Assembly: GCF_000577615.1 (NCBI RefSeq)
Contig: NZ_CBXX010000012.1
Span: 62,001-126,000, forward strand
Direction of reading: 5' to 3'
Source of the DNA: Herbaspirillum sp. RV1423
GTDB lineage: Bacteria > Pseudomonadota > Gammaproteobacteria > Burkholderiales > Burkholderiaceae_D
DNA: 64,000 nt
Made by a program: the position numbers and the translations under genes. This document shows positions 11,767-21,206 of this stretch, piece after piece. A model generated the notes under the pieces. It did no database searches, was not told the origin of the DNA, and saw nothing but the letters and a program-made list of their open reading frames with translations. Position 1 is the stretch's first letter. The number at the start of each line of letters is the position of its first letter.

Positions 11767-12624
11767 ATGATGCTTGATCTTGCTCTGTCTTCCTGTCCGA
11801 TCCCGTTGCTGCCCGCCAACCGCACGGTTTTCTTCGTCTCAGACGGCACCGGCATCACGGCGGAAACGCTGGGACACTCCGTTCTCAGCCAGTTCGAGCT
11901 ACGCTTCAAACAAGTTCGCCTGCCATTTGTCGACAGCCTCGACAAAGCCTATGATGCCACACGCCGCATCAACGAAGTCGCCGAAACCGACGGCAAGGCG
12001 CCGATTGTTTTTTCGACGCTGGTAAAGGCCGACCTGTCCGCCATCATCCGTCAGTCCAAGGCGATGCACATGGATTTGTTCCAGACCTTCGTCGAACCGC
12101 TGGAGCAGGAACTCGGCGTCAAATCGAGTCATACCATTGGCCGCAGCCACAATACCGCCGATTCGGAAGAATATAAAAACCGCATCGAAGCGATCAATTT
12201 CTCGCTGGCGCACGACGATGGCCAGTCGAACAAAAACCTGTCCGCCGCCGACGTCATCCTGGTCGGCGTGTCGCGTTCCGGCAAGACGCCGACCAGCCTG
12301 TATCTGGCCATGCAATACGGCATCAAGGCGGCCAATTATCCGCTGATCCCGGAAGACTTCGAGCGCGAAAAACTGCCGAGCGGACTGGTCAACTTCAAGA
12401 AGAAGATCTTCGGCCTGACCATTGCCCCGGAACGCTTGTCGGAAGTGCGCAATGAGCGCCGTCCCGGCAGCAAATACGCCGCCCTCGAGAACTGCCGCTA
12501 CGAAATCAACGAGGCGGAAAAGATGATGCGCCACGAAGGCATCCGCTGGATGTCGTCAACCGCCAAATCGATCGAAGAAATCGCCGCCACCATCTTGCAG
12601 GAAATCAAGCCGGAAACGCGCTGA
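11767..12624 (+). CDS. ppsR: PEP synthase regulatory protein (bifunctional kinase/pyrophosphorylase)
   Basis: 285-aa protein of the PSRP/DUF299 family. These enzymes inactivate PEP synthase by ADP-dependent phosphorylation of a threonine next to the catalytic histidine and reactivate it by Pi-dependent pyrophosphorolysis. Family motifs are [20 protein letters not shown] near the start and the P-loop-like [15 protein letters not shown] around residue 160, with the YPLIPED segment after it. An ATG pair at 11767/11770 is the best start, because upstream in-frame codons encode unrelated residues. No clear Shine-Dalgarno. Its position divergent from ppsA supports the function. Confidence 0.95.
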   Translation: MMLDLALSSCPIPLLPANRTVFFVSDGTGITAETLGHSVLSQFELRFKQVRLPFVDSLDKAYDATRRINEVAETDGKAPIVFSTLVKADLSAIIRQSKAMHMDLFQTFVEPLEQELGVKSSHTIGRSHNTADSEEYKNRIEAINFSLAHDDGQSNKNLSAADVILVGVSRSGKTPTSLYLAMQYGIKAANYPLIPEDFEREKLPSGLVNFKKKIFGLTIAPERLSEVRNERRPGSKYAALENCRYEINEAEKMMRHEGIRWMSSTAKSIEEIAATILQEIKPETR

Positions 12625-12650
12625 TCCTGCGTCGCTCTTCCCCTCTGTCG

Positions 12651-13118
12651 CTAACCGGCACATCTGGTGAAGCGCGTATGCAGCAGATAATCCTTGTGCG
12701 GCCCTTCGATGCGCGTATATAAATCGAAGTGGTCCGCATCAATCAGCCGATAGCTGCCGTCGTAACGATCCATGATGCAGAGGTGCGTCTGCATCGGCAA
12801 CAAAGCGCGCTGCGTCGGATCGTAACGATAGCTCTGGTATGCCTGCCCTGCTTGGATGCCGTCGGCGAACGCGACGCGCACCATGTTGCCGGCTATGTCA
12901 TAGTGGAAGCGCCGCGAGAAGGCGACTACGCGTTGATCCGCGCTCAAGCGCAATTGCCCTGATTCCTTGTAATGCAAGCTGGATGAGTTCTCGGCCGGCA
13001 CGAATTCAGCCACGCCGTCGGCTGCGCCGATCAGGATGTCGTCAGCGCCGAACATGGTGCGGGCAAACGTCCAGTGACCATTGAAGTAGGCGTAAAGATC
13101 GGGCGTCAATGCACTCAT
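12651..13118 (-). CDS. Hypothetical protein, DUF6314-like
   Basis: 155-aa soluble protein with no signal peptide. The pattern YFNGHWTFARTMFG at the N-terminus, then a beta-rich sequence with LHYKESGQLRLSADQRVVAFSRRF and ending YLLHTRFTR, recalls the DUF6314 family, a presumed lipocalin-like beta barrel of unknown function. This assignment is from memory of family patterns and is tentative. The gene is convergent with ppsR and lies 23 bp after the stop of the downstream-pointing rRNA methyltransferase gene, so it may be the last gene of that long minus-strand unit. Confidence 0.55.
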   Translation of the reverse strand: MSALTPDLYAYFNGHWTFARTMFGADDILIGAADGVAEFVPAENSSSLHYKESGQLRLSADQRVVAFSRRFHYDIAGNMVRVAFADGIQAGQAYQSYRYDPTQRALLPMQTHLCIMDRYDGSYRLIDADHFDLYTRIEGPHKDYLLHTRFTRCAG

Positions 13119-13141
13119 CGCCGATTCGGGACGCTCGCCGC

Positions 13142-13933
13142 TCAGCGACCGCCCTGCCTTTGCCTGACCTGTTCAAAAAAACAGACTGCTGCCGCGGCTG
13201 CAACGTTGAGCGACTCCATTTGCCCCAGATGCGGGATCGCTACCTTGGCGCTGGCGGCATCAAGCAGGTCATCTGCAACACCCTGCCCCTCATGACCGAA
13301 CAGCCAGGCAAGGTCCTGCGTCAGGTCGGTTTGATAAATGGTTTTCTGCGCGTAGGAACTAGTGGCAAGCACCGGCACCTTGCTGCCCCGGCACAGACTC
13401 AGCAAGTCGGCGTTCTCGATGATGTCTAGCTGAAAATGTGCTCCCATGCCGGCGCGTAGCACTTTCGGCGACCACGCTGCGGCAGTGCCTGCCGAACAAA
13501 ACACCTGATGAATTCCGGCGGCGGCGGCGCTGCGCAAAATGGAGCCGAGGTTACCCGGATCCTGCAAACCGTCGAGCAGTACCGCGGAAGTCGTCAACGC
13601 TCCAGGAACGGCTGGCTGCGGCGTAGCGATCACTAGTAAAAGGCCGACGCCATTCTCGACCTGACTTATCGCTTGATACAGCGCGTCGGGTAAACAAATG
13701 CACTGACTCCCTGCAGCTTCGCATTGCGCAAGAATCGGCGCCACCTCACCGTGATAAACAGCACTTTCGGCGACCACGCAAAACTCCGGTTTGCCGGCGC
13801 CCTGCAAATACGCTTCCGCCAGATGCACGCCATCGAGCAAGCTACGCCCCGATTTGCGGCGTGCCTGCGCGCTCGTGGCAAGCTGCTTGAGTTCCTTGTA
13901 GAGCGCATTGTCGCGCGAGGAAATCGATTTCAT
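13142..13933 (-). CDS. TrmH/SpoU-family RNA methyltransferase
   Basis: 263-aa SPOUT methyltransferase. N-terminal substrate-binding region (SRDNALYKELKQLATSAQARRKSGRSLLDG), then the three SpoU motifs: LQDPGNLGSILRSAAAAG, LFGHEGQGV and IPHLGQMESLNVAAAAAV. These form the trefoil knot that binds S-adenosylmethionine. It should methylate ribose of an rRNA or tRNA nucleotide; the exact target cannot be deduced. ATG at 13933 is preferred, 10 bp after rnhB, over a GTG at 13954 that would overlap rnhB. The gene closes the conserved lpxB-rnhB-methyltransferase run. Confidence 0.9.
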   Translation of the reverse strand: MKSISSRDNALYKELKQLATSAQARRKSGRSLLDGVHLAEAYLQGAGKPEFCVVAESAVYHGEVAPILAQCEAAGSQCICLPDALYQAISQVENGVGLLLVIATPQPAVPGALTTSAVLLDGLQDPGNLGSILRSAAAAGIHQVFCSAGTAAAWSPKVLRAGMGAHFQLDIIENADLLSLCRGSKVPVLATSSYAQKTIYQTDLTQDLAWLFGHEGQGVADDLLDAASAKVAIPHLGQMESLNVAAAAAVCFFEQVRQRQGGR

Positions 13934-13943
13934 TGTGTACTCT

Positions 13944-14567
13944 TCAACGTACACTCAGCAAAGCGCGCACCGGCGCATACGACTTGCGATGCACCGGCGA
14001 TACTCCATGCAGGCGCAAGCGCTCCAGGTGCAACGGCGTCGGGTATCCCTTATGCTGGTCGAAGGCATAGTTCGGATATTGCTCATGCAGCAGCAGTAAA
14101 GCGGCGTCACGCGCCGTTTTGGCTAAAATCGACGCAGCCGAAATTGCCGGCACCTTGTCGTCGCCTTTGACGATGGCTTCGGAACGTATCTGCATCACCG
14201 GACAACGGTTGCCGTCGATCAAGGCCAGCGTGGGAATGGTCTTGAGCGCTTCCACCGCGCGGCGCATGGCGAGCATGCTGGCATGGAGGATGTTGAGCTG
14301 GTCGATCTCGTCTTCCGAGCATTCGGCGATCGCCCAGGCAATCGCCCGGTCCTTGATTTCCAATGCCAATGCATCGCGTCTGGCTTCGCTCAGTTTCTTG
14401 GAGTCGCGCAAGCCGGCGATCGGTCTGGCCGGATCGAGAATTACGGCGGCAGCAAACACCGGCCCCGCAAGCGGACCCCGCCCTGCTTCGTCGACGCCGC
14501 AGATGGTTTCGCCGGCATAATCATCAAGCACAAACAGGGACAAATTAAGATCGCTTTTCTTTACCAT
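13944..14567 (-). CDS. rnhB: Ribonuclease HII
   Basis: 207-aa RNase HII, which nicks RNA in RNA-DNA hybrids and removes single ribonucleotides misincorporated in DNA. The catalytic motif [15 protein letters not shown] lies near residue 23, with further acidic residues in LIDGNRCPV and the [10 protein letters not shown] helix that typify the family. ATG at 14567 places the motif as in homologues; longer in-frame extension runs inside lpxB. It follows lpxB by 5 bp. Confidence 0.96.
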   Translation of the reverse strand: MVKKSDLNLSLFVLDDYAGETICGVDEAGRGPLAGPVFAAAVILDPARPIAGLRDSKKLSEARRDALALEIKDRAIAWAIAECSEDEIDQLNILHASMLAMRRAVEALKTIPTLALIDGNRCPVMQIRSEAIVKGDDKVPAISAASILAKTARDAALLLLHEQYPNYAFDQHKGYPTPLHLERLRLHGVSPVHRKSYAPVRALLSVR

Positions 14568-14572
14568 CGTCC

Positions 14573-15754
14573 TCAGCCTCCCAGGCTCAAACGTGCCTGC
14601 CGGCGATCCAGCAAGGCGCATACTGCCTGCGCGCTGAGGTTGGCGGTATCGCGCAGCAACGCGTGGTGCATGTCGGTGAAGCGCTGACGCAGGCGTTGGC
14701 AATGTGCCGGATCATCCAGTTGCTTCCATAACGCGTCCGCCAAGGCCTGCGGTGTCGCAGCGTCCTGCAGCAACTCCGGCACCACGAATTCACGCGCCAG
14801 GATGTTCGGTAAACCGACCCATGGCTGGTAATTCATGTGGCGCATGATGGCGTAGGATGCCCGCATCATCTTGTAGGCGATGACCATGGGCTTCTTGTAT
14901 AGGGCCACTTCCAGCGATGCAGTACCGGAGGCGACCAGTACGGCGTCGGCGGCTTCCATCGCCACATGCGATTTGCCGCTGACGACGTGTATGCCGAGAT
15001 CGGCACTGCCGGTCTCGGCAATCAGTTGTTCGAAATAGGCGCGTTGCTTGTCGCCAGCCATCGGTGCTACGAATTGTAGTTGCGCTTCGCGCTGTTGCAA
15101 CAAACGGGCCGCGCCGAGAAAACTGGCTGTGTTGTATTTGAGTTCCGACATGCGGCTGCCAGGCAAGATCGCCACCACGCGTCGGTCTTGCCGCAAGCCC
15201 AACGCGTCGCGCGCGGCAGCCTGGTTGGGCTCCATCGGAATGACCTCCGCCAGCGGATGTCCGACATACGTCACCGGCACGCCCGCCTTGCGATAAATCT
15301 CCTCCTCAAACGGGAAAATTACCAACATGTGCGAGACCGCGCGCGCAATCTTCTTGATGCGTCCGCCGCGCCAGGCCCAGATTTGCGGGCCGATGAAATG
15401 CATGGTCGGGATACCGGCTTCGCGCAGTTGTTGCTCGAGGCCGAGGTTGAAACCAGGATAGTCGATACCGATGAATACCGCCGGCCGCTCGGCCAGCAAT
15501 TGGTCGCGCAATGTGTTCTGGATACCCTTGAGTTCGCGATAGCGCGGCACGACTTCGAACAGGCCGCGCACGGTCAGCTTGTCCATCGGCCAGTCGCTGA
15601 TGAAACCGTATTCGGCCATGTGAGGGCCGCCGATGCCGTGCATGCGCGCGTCCGGCAAACGCGGACGCAAACCGGACAGCAAACGGCTCGCCAGCAGGTC
15701 GCCCGAGCTTTCGCCAGCGACCATGGCGATGCTTATGTTATCGGATGATGCCAC
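14573..15754 (-). CDS. lpxB: Lipid-A-disaccharide synthase
   Basis: 393-aa LpxB, a GT-B glycosyltransferase (family 19) that joins UDP-2,3-diacylglucosamine and lipid X to make the lipid A disaccharide at the inner membrane. Recognisable parts are [13 protein letters not shown], the [12 protein letters not shown] segment, [31 protein letters not shown] and LPGSRMSEL. The reading frame opens with GTG at 15754, overlapping lpxA by 17 bp; an ATG at 15724 is a possible alternative that would leave the protein starting [10 protein letters not shown]. The overlap indicates translational coupling to lpxA. Confidence 0.97.
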   Translation of the reverse strand: MASSDNISIAMVAGESSGDLLASRLLSGLRPRLPDARMHGIGGPHMAEYGFISDWPMDKLTVRGLFEVVPRYRELKGIQNTLRDQLLAERPAVFIGIDYPGFNLGLEQQLREAGIPTMHFIGPQIWAWRGGRIKKIARAVSHMLVIFPFEEEIYRKAGVPVTYVGHPLAEVIPMEPNQAAARDALGLRQDRRVVAILPGSRMSELKYNTASFLGAARLLQQREAQLQFVAPMAGDKQRAYFEQLIAETGSADLGIHVVSGKSHVAMEAADAVLVASGTASLEVALYKKPMVIAYKMMRASYAIMRHMNYQPWVGLPNILAREFVVPELLQDAATPQALADALWKQLDDPAHCQRLRQRFTDMHHALLRDTANLSAQAVCALLDRRQARLSLGG

Positions 15755-16526
15755 GAGATGAGGATGCGATGAATTCGCGCATCAGGCGGATATGAGCAGC
15801 GGATTCGGGAGACTTTTCTTCTTGCTGCAGAAGTTCCTGTTTGGCTTCTTCGAGCGGCAAACCGGAACGGTATATCGCCTTGTAGGCGCGCTTGATCGCG
15901 GCGATCTGTTCGCTGCTGAAGCCGCGCCGTTTCAGGCCTTCGCTGTTGATGCCCGCCGGCACTGCGCGATTGCCCGCAGCGGTCACGAATGGCGGGATAT
16001 CCTGGCTGACTGCGGCAGTAAAGGCCGTCATCGCGTGCGCGCCGATATGGCAGAACTGGTGCACCGAGGTGAAGCCCCCCAGGAAAACCCAGTCGCCCAG
16101 GTGAACATGGCCCGCCAGCGTCGCATTGTTGGCCAGGATGATGTCGTTGCCCAGTTGGCAATCGTGCGCAATATGGACGTAAGCCATGATCCAGTTGTCG
16201 TTGCCGATGCGGGTGGCGCCTGCGTCCTGGACTGTACCCAGGTTGAAAGTGACGAATTCTCGGATCGTGTTGCGGTCACCGATTTCCAGGCGCGTCGGTT
16301 CGCCGGCGTATTTCTTGTCCTGCGGCGCCGCGCCGAGGGAGGCGAACTGAAAAATCTGATTATCGCGGCCGATCGTCGTGTGGCCTTCGATCACGACATG
16401 CGGACCAATTCTGGTGCCGGCACCGATACGCACGTTCGCACCGATCACCGAATAGGCGCCGACCTCGACCGACGCGTCGAGCTGCGCGCCCGACTCGATG
16501 ACAGCGGTAGGATGGATGCGCGACAT
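15738..16526 (-). CDS. lpxA: UDP-N-acetylglucosamine acyltransferase
   Basis: 262-aa LpxA, the first enzyme of lipid A synthesis, which transfers a 3-hydroxyacyl chain from ACP to UDP-GlcNAc. The N-terminal two thirds is a left-handed parallel beta helix of hexapeptide repeats (for example [18 protein letters not shown]). The catalytic region around [16 protein letters not shown] holds the conserved His, and the C-terminal part is helical. It starts 3 bp after fabZ and overlaps lpxB, in the canonical lpxD-fabZ-lpxA-lpxB order. Confidence 0.98.
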   Translation of the reverse strand: MSRIHPTAVIESGAQLDASVEVGAYSVIGANVRIGAGTRIGPHVVIEGHTTIGRDNQIFQFASLGAAPQDKKYAGEPTRLEIGDRNTIREFVTFNLGTVQDAGATRIGNDNWIMAYVHIAHDCQLGNDIILANNATLAGHVHLGDWVFLGGFTSVHQFCHIGAHAMTAFTAAVSQDIPPFVTAAGNRAVPAGINSEGLKRRGFSSEQIAAIKRAYKAIYRSGLPLEEAKQELLQQEEKSPESAAHIRLMREFIASSSRGIIR

Positions 16527-16529
16527 GGC

Positions 16530-16994
16530 TTAGCCCGCCTGGCTTGCATCGTCTGCGTTGCGCATGGTGCACATCAGGTCGCCTTCGACCGCGACCTGGC
16601 CGTCGACCGTGGCAACGGCCCTGTACTTCCAGATGCCACGCGCACGGCGAGTAATTTCCACGTACATCTTCAATTGATCGCCCGGCTCCACCGGACGCTT
16701 GAAACGGGCATTGTCGATGCCGACGAAATACACTACGGTATTGGCATCCGGCTTGCGGCCTTCGGTCAGGAAAGATAGCAAGGCTGCCGTCTGGGCCAGC
16801 GCTTCGATCATCAATACGCCCGGCATCACCGGCTTGTGCGGGAAATGGCCATTGAAAAACTCTTCGTTGACGGTCACGTTCTTGATGGCGGTGATGTCCT
16901 TGCCGTTTTCCCATGCAAGCACACGGTCCACCAGCAACATCGGATAACGGTGCGGGAGGTATTCTTTGATTTGATTGATGTCGAGACTAGTCAT
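16530..16994 (-). CDS. fabZ: 3-hydroxyacyl-[acyl-carrier-protein] dehydratase FabZ
   Basis: 154-aa hot-dog-fold dehydratase of type II fatty acid synthesis, which dehydrates 3-hydroxyacyl-ACP and competes with LpxA/LpxD for that substrate. Catalytic His at about residue 50 in [21 protein letters not shown]'s first part, and catalytic Glu at about 64. [14 protein letters not shown] is the typical N-terminus. Its start codon overlaps the lpxD stop by 4 bp, so the two are translationally coupled, which fits the need to balance lipid A and phospholipid supply. Confidence 0.98.
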   Translation of the reverse strand: MTSLDINQIKEYLPHRYPMLLVDRVLAWENGKDITAIKNVTVNEEFFNGHFPHKPVMPGVLMIEALAQTAALLSFLTEGRKPDANTVVYFVGIDNARFKRPVEPGDQLKMYVEITRRARGIWKYRAVATVDGQVAVEGDLMCTMRNADDASQAG

Positions 16995-18040
16995 TTATTT
17001 TGCTCTGTAAGCGATTTGATCGTTTTTTCCAACGCACGGATTTTCTCACGCATTGTGCCCAGATTGCGCACCAACGCAGCCGATTTTTCCCATTCTCCAT
17101 GTTTTGCGATGGGATAGAAGCCGGTATATTGACCTGGCTCCAGGATGGAGCGCAGGGCCAGCGTGCCGGCCGAGACATGCACCTTGTCGGCAATGGTGAT
17201 GTGGCCGTGGATCATCGCCGCGCCGCCGATCGAGCAATACTTGCCGATTCTGGTGCTGCCGGCAATGCCGGCGCAGGCCGCAATCGCGGTATGCGCGCCG
17301 ATATGGCAGTTGTGCGCGATCTGGATCTGGTTATCCAGCTTGACCCCGTCTTCGATGACGGTGTCGGACAAGGCGCCGCGATCAATGGTCGTATTGGCGC
17401 CAATCTCGACGTCATTGCCGATCACTACCCTGCCCACTTGCGGAATCTTGATCCAGGCGCCGCCTTCGTTGGCGAAACCGAAACCGTCCGCGCCGATGAC
17501 GACGCCCGAATGGACGATGCCGCGCTCGCCGATTTCACAGCCGGCCTGGAAAGTGACGCGCGCATAGAAATGCGTGTCCGCGCCGACATGCGCATTACGC
17601 CCGATATAACTGCCGGCATCGATCACGGCACGTTCGCCGATCACGGCGCCCGCCTCGATCACAACCTGCGGACCGATAGTCGCGCTGGCCGCCACCCTGG
17701 CGGTCGCATCGACGCAGGCGCTGGCATGGATGCCTGCCGCGGCCGGAATCGCCGCCTGTGCCGCGAACAATTGCGCCGCATGGGCAAAATAGGCGTAAGG
17801 ATTCTTGACGACAATGCGCGCACCCTGATACGCGACGATCGCAGCGTCATCTGCTTCGGACAGGATCAATGCTGCAGCCTGCGTCTGTTCTGCCTGGGTG
17901 CGAAACTTGGGATTGGAGAGGAACGTCATGTGCGACGATGTCGCTGCGTCCAGAGGAGCGATGCCGCTGACGTCAATCCGCGCATCGCCTTTCAGTTGGC
18001 CACCCAAGCTTTCGACCAACTGTTCTAGCCGAATACTCAT
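16991..18040 (-). CDS. lpxD: UDP-3-O-acylglucosamine N-acyltransferase
   Basis: 349-aa LpxD, the third lipid A enzyme, N-acylating UDP-3-O-acylglucosamine from 3-hydroxyacyl-ACP. An N-terminal uridine-binding domain (about 1-100; [11 protein letters not shown]) is followed by a hexapeptide-repeat beta helix and a C-terminal helix (about 315-349). [23 protein letters not shown] contains the catalytic His region. The gene ends in an ATGA overlap with fabZ. Upstream, a 119-bp gap to skp contains a long imperfect hairpin. Confidence 0.97.
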   Translation of the reverse strand: MSIRLEQLVESLGGQLKGDARIDVSGIAPLDAATSSHMTFLSNPKFRTQAEQTQAAALILSEADDAAIVAYQGARIVVKNPYAYFAHAAQLFAAQAAIPAAAGIHASACVDATARVAASATIGPQVVIEAGAVIGERAVIDAGSYIGRNAHVGADTHFYARVTFQAGCEIGERGIVHSGVVIGADGFGFANEGGAWIKIPQVGRVVIGNDVEIGANTTIDRGALSDTVIEDGVKLDNQIQIAHNCHIGAHTAIAACAGIAGSTRIGKYCSIGGAAMIHGHITIADKVHVSAGTLALRSILEPGQYTGFYPIAKHGEWEKSAALVRNLGTMREKIRALEKTIKSLTEQNK

Positions 18041-18069
18041 GTTGGCCTTCGTAGATTATTTCGCTACCT

Positions 18070-18121
18070 GCTCAGGCGGCGCAGATTGGCGATTTTGTCT
18101 CGGAACAATCTGCGTGCCTGA
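18070..18121 (-). repeat. Long imperfect hairpin between skp and lpxD
   Basis: CTCAGGC-gg-CGCAGATTG (18070-18087) pairs with CAATCTGCG-t-GCCTGAG (18105-18121): 16 paired bases with one small asymmetric bulge and a 17-nt loop. No T-run follows on either strand, so it does not look like an intrinsic terminator. It could be an mRNA processing or stability element separating the highly expressed skp mRNA from lpxD. Confidence 0.6.
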
Positions 18122-18159
18122 GGTAAACGTGATGTCATAGTGACGTATGAACTGGTGAA

Positions 18160-18675
18160 TTACTTCGCCAGTTCTTTCAGAACCTTGTCGGTAATGTCAA
18201 TACGCTTGCTGGCATAGACAGCTTCCTGGAACACGATGTCGTACTTTTCAGCTTCGGCGATCTGGCGGATCACCTTGTTGGTACGCTCGAGGACCACCGA
18301 CAATTCTTCGTTGCGGCGCTGGTTCAGGTCTTCGCGGAACTCGCGCTGCTTGCGCTGGAACTCCTTGTCCAGGTCGGAGAGGTCGCGCTGACGCTTGACG
18401 CGATCGGATTCGGACAGCACGGCGGCATCCTTGTCCAGCTTGTCCGATTGGGCCTTCAGGCGTGCAGCCATATCCTGGATATCTTTTTCGCGCTTGGCGA
18501 ACTCGGCTTCCAGCTTGCTCTGCGCCGCCTTGGCCGGTACCGCTTCGCGGAAAATACGCTCCGTGCTGACAAAAGCGATCTTTGATTCCTGTGCTTGCAC
18601 ATTGGCAAACGACAACATACCGACGGCCAATGTTGCAGCCTGAATCGACAACAGTGATTTAGTAATAAACTTCAA
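18160..18675 (-). CDS. skp: Periplasmic chaperone Skp/OmpH
   Basis: Small periplasmic chaperone (about 171 aa precursor) that holds unfolded outer-membrane proteins on the way to BamA. Hydrophobic signal peptide ending SFANVQA, then the OmpH fold starting KIAFVSTERIFRE and a long charged coiled-coil hairpin (residues about 45-140). Start choice is not obvious. An ATG at 18681 lies only 1 nt from a GGAG. A TTG at 18675 has that GGAG 7 nt away and gives a textbook signal peptide beginning MKFITKSLLS, so I prefer TTG. It sits directly after bamA. Confidence 0.93.
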   Translation of the reverse strand: MKFITKSLLSIQAATLAVGMLSFANVQAQESKIAFVSTERIFREAVPAKAAQSKLEAEFAKREKDIQDMAARLKAQSDKLDKDAAVLSESDRVKRQRDLSDLDKEFQRKQREFREDLNQRRNEELSVVLERTNKVIRQIAEAEKYDIVFQEAVYASKRIDITDKVLKELAK

Positions 18676-18726
18676 GGTCATTCTCCGTAATACAGATTTC
18701 AATTATGCCACTAGCTGACCATGCGA

Positions 18727-21099
18727 TCAGAAACCGGTTCCGAGTTGGAACTGGAAGTTTTGCGACTTGTCGCCATTTTTCAAATTCAACGGCTTGCCAT
18801 AGCTCAGTTTCAAAGGACCGATAGGCGAAATCCAACTAATGCCGATACCGGTCGAATAGCGCAGATCATTGACTTTGATGCGTTCGCCATCGGCAAAGAC
18901 ATTACCGCCATCCACAAACGTAAACCAGCGCAAGCTGCGATCCTGTCCGGAACCAGGGAATGGGAATTGCAATTCTACGCTGCCGATGAGTCGCGAGGCG
19001 CCACCCATGGAATCGCCGTATTGATCTTTCAGGTTACCCAAGGACGAGGCTTCGTATCCACGCACGGTGCCGATACCGCCGGCGTAGAAGTTCTTGAAGA
19101 TCGGATAAGGTTTACCGCCAAAGCCCTTGCCGTAATCGACCTCGCCGTTCAACGCCAGCGTCGCCGCATTGGCCCAGAACGGTTGGAAATACTGGTGCTG
19201 ATAAGTTGCACGATAGTATTTCAGCGTACCCACGCCCGACACTTCCAGATTGGCGCGCTGGTAACGTCCCTTGGTCGGCACCAATGCGCTGTCCCGGCTA
19301 TCGCGCTGCCATGCGACGGTCAGCGGGAAGCTGGTCGTAGTGGCGGTGCCGATGCCGCAACTGGAATCGTTGACCACGTCGCAACCCGGCGTGCTGCCGG
19401 AGCCGAAGTCGCGCACATATGCACGATACAGGCTCGGGCTGGTACTGTCCGTATCGACCTTGGTGTTTTCCACGCCAACGCCGAAGAAAACACGGTCCAG
19501 TTCAGAGAACGGCACGCCGAACTTGACGCTGCCGCCGATCGTCTTCACGCGATAATCGCCCGTCGTATAAGCTGATGGGCGAATTGTGCGCAGGAACACT
19601 TCATACGTACGGCTGATGCCGTCATCGGTGAAATAGGGATTGGTCTGCGACACCGCAATCGTGCGATAACGCGAACTTGTATTGATGTCGATGCCGACAG
19701 TGTTGCCGCTGCCGAAGGCGTTTTCCTGTGAAATCGAACCGGTCAGGCTCAGCTTGTCGGTCTGCGAGAAGCCGGCGCCGATCATGATGTTGCCGGTCGG
19801 CTTTTCTTCGACCTTCATGTTGACGTCGATCTGGTCGTTGCTGTTGGGCACTTCCGGCGTTTCAATGGTGACTTCCTTGAAGTAACCGAGGCGGTCCACA
19901 CGGTCGCGCGACAGTTTGATCTTTTCGCCGTCGTACCAGGAGTCTTCGAACTGGCGGAATTCGCGGCGGATGACTTCGTCGCGCGTCTTGGTGTTGCCGG
20001 CGATATTGATATGGCGGACATACACGCGCTTGCCGGGGTCGACCATGATCGTGAATGCCACTTCCTTCTTTTCGCGATCGACGTTCGGATTGGCGTTCAC
20101 ATTGGCGAAGGCATAGCCGAAGTTGCCCATGCGTTCGCTGATCTTCTTGGTGCTCTCGGTCAGTTTGGCGCCGGAATACACATCGCCCTTTTTCAGTTGC
20201 ACCAGCGCGGCGAGGTCACCTTCCATGCCGAACATTTCGCCATCGAGCTTGACGTCGGAGACGGTGTATTTGTCGCCTTCATTGACGTTGATGGTGATGT
20301 AAATGTCTTTCTTGTCGGGAGTGATCGACACCTGGGTCGACTCGATCTGCATTTCGAGATAACCGCGATCCAGATAATAAGAGCGCAAGGACTCGATGTC
20401 GCCTGCCAGCTTTTGCTTGGAATACTGGTCGGCCTTGGTATACCAGGTGAACCAGCCGGGCGTGGTCAGCTTGAGCTGATCGCGCAGCGTGCTGTCCGAA
20501 AATGCCTTGTTGCCGACGATGTTGATCTGCTTGATGCGGGAAACTTCGCCCTCGTCCACGGCGAACGTGATCGCGACGCGATTGCGCTCGACCGGCGTCA
20601 CGGTTGTGGTGACCTTGGCGCCGTACAGGCCGCGCGACAGATATTGGCGTTTCAGTTCCTGCTCGGCGCGATCCACTTGCGATTTGTCGAAAATGCGCGA
20701 TTCGCCGACGCCGATCTCCTTGAGGGCCTTGGTCAGTTGTTCCTTGTCGAATTCCTTGATGCCGGTGAAATCGACGCTGGCGATGGCCGGCCGCTCTTCC
20801 ACCTGCACCACCAGCACATCGCCGTCGGCTTCGACCCGGACATCCTTGAAAAAACCGGTCGCATACAAGGCCTTGATCGCTGCAGTTCCCTTTTCATCGG
20901 TGAACGTATCGCCTACACGCACCGGCAGGTAGCTGAACACGGTCCCCGCTTCGGTCCGCTGAATGCCTTCCACGCGGATGTCTTTCACCACAAACGGCTC
21001 GACGGCAAATGCCTGGCCCGAACAGAGTATCAACGCTGCGGCGGCGATCAGGCTACGGGAAAAGATCGGTGCAGGGAAATGCGCGGAATGTAATTTCAT
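18727..21099 (-). CDS. bamA: Outer membrane protein assembly factor BamA
   Basis: 790-aa BamA, the Omp85 core of the machine that inserts beta-barrel proteins into the outer membrane. Signal peptide residues 1-33 (ending GQAFA), five POTRA domains (about 34-430, e.g. VKDIRVEGIQRTEAGTVFSY), then a 16-stranded barrel (about 435-790) with the VRGYEASSLG loop-6 motif and the insertion signal ending in C-terminal Phe (LGTGF). It lies between rseP and skp in the conserved envelope cluster. Length and domain order are normal. Confidence 0.98.
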   Translation of the reverse strand: MKLHSAHFPAPIFSRSLIAAAALILCSGQAFAVEPFVVKDIRVEGIQRTEAGTVFSYLPVRVGDTFTDEKGTAAIKALYATGFFKDVRVEADGDVLVVQVEERPAIASVDFTGIKEFDKEQLTKALKEIGVGESRIFDKSQVDRAEQELKRQYLSRGLYGAKVTTTVTPVERNRVAITFAVDEGEVSRIKQINIVGNKAFSDSTLRDQLKLTTPGWFTWYTKADQYSKQKLAGDIESLRSYYLDRGYLEMQIESTQVSITPDKKDIYITINVNEGDKYTVSDVKLDGEMFGMEGDLAALVQLKKGDVYSGAKLTESTKKISERMGNFGYAFANVNANPNVDREKKEVAFTIMVDPGKRVYVRHINIAGNTKTRDEVIRREFRQFEDSWYDGEKIKLSRDRVDRLGYFKEVTIETPEVPNSNDQIDVNMKVEEKPTGNIMIGAGFSQTDKLSLTGSISQENAFGSGNTVGIDINTSSRYRTIAVSQTNPYFTDDGISRTYEVFLRTIRPSAYTTGDYRVKTIGGSVKFGVPFSELDRVFFGVGVENTKVDTDSTSPSLYRAYVRDFGSGSTPGCDVVNDSSCGIGTATTTSFPLTVAWQRDSRDSALVPTKGRYQRANLEVSGVGTLKYYRATYQHQYFQPFWANAATLALNGEVDYGKGFGGKPYPIFKNFYAGGIGTVRGYEASSLGNLKDQYGDSMGGASRLIGSVELQFPFPGSGQDRSLRWFTFVDGGNVFADGERIKVNDLRYSTGIGISWISPIGPLKLSYGKPLNLKNGDKSQNFQFQLGTGF

Positions 21100-21206
21100 T
21101 AGCTATCGTTTATTAACTATGTTTTTTGCCGATCACTTCAACGAAACGATCGAACATATGTAAAGTCGAAAGCCATCTGGGCGACCAGACGGCTTGTGAC
21201 GAATCC

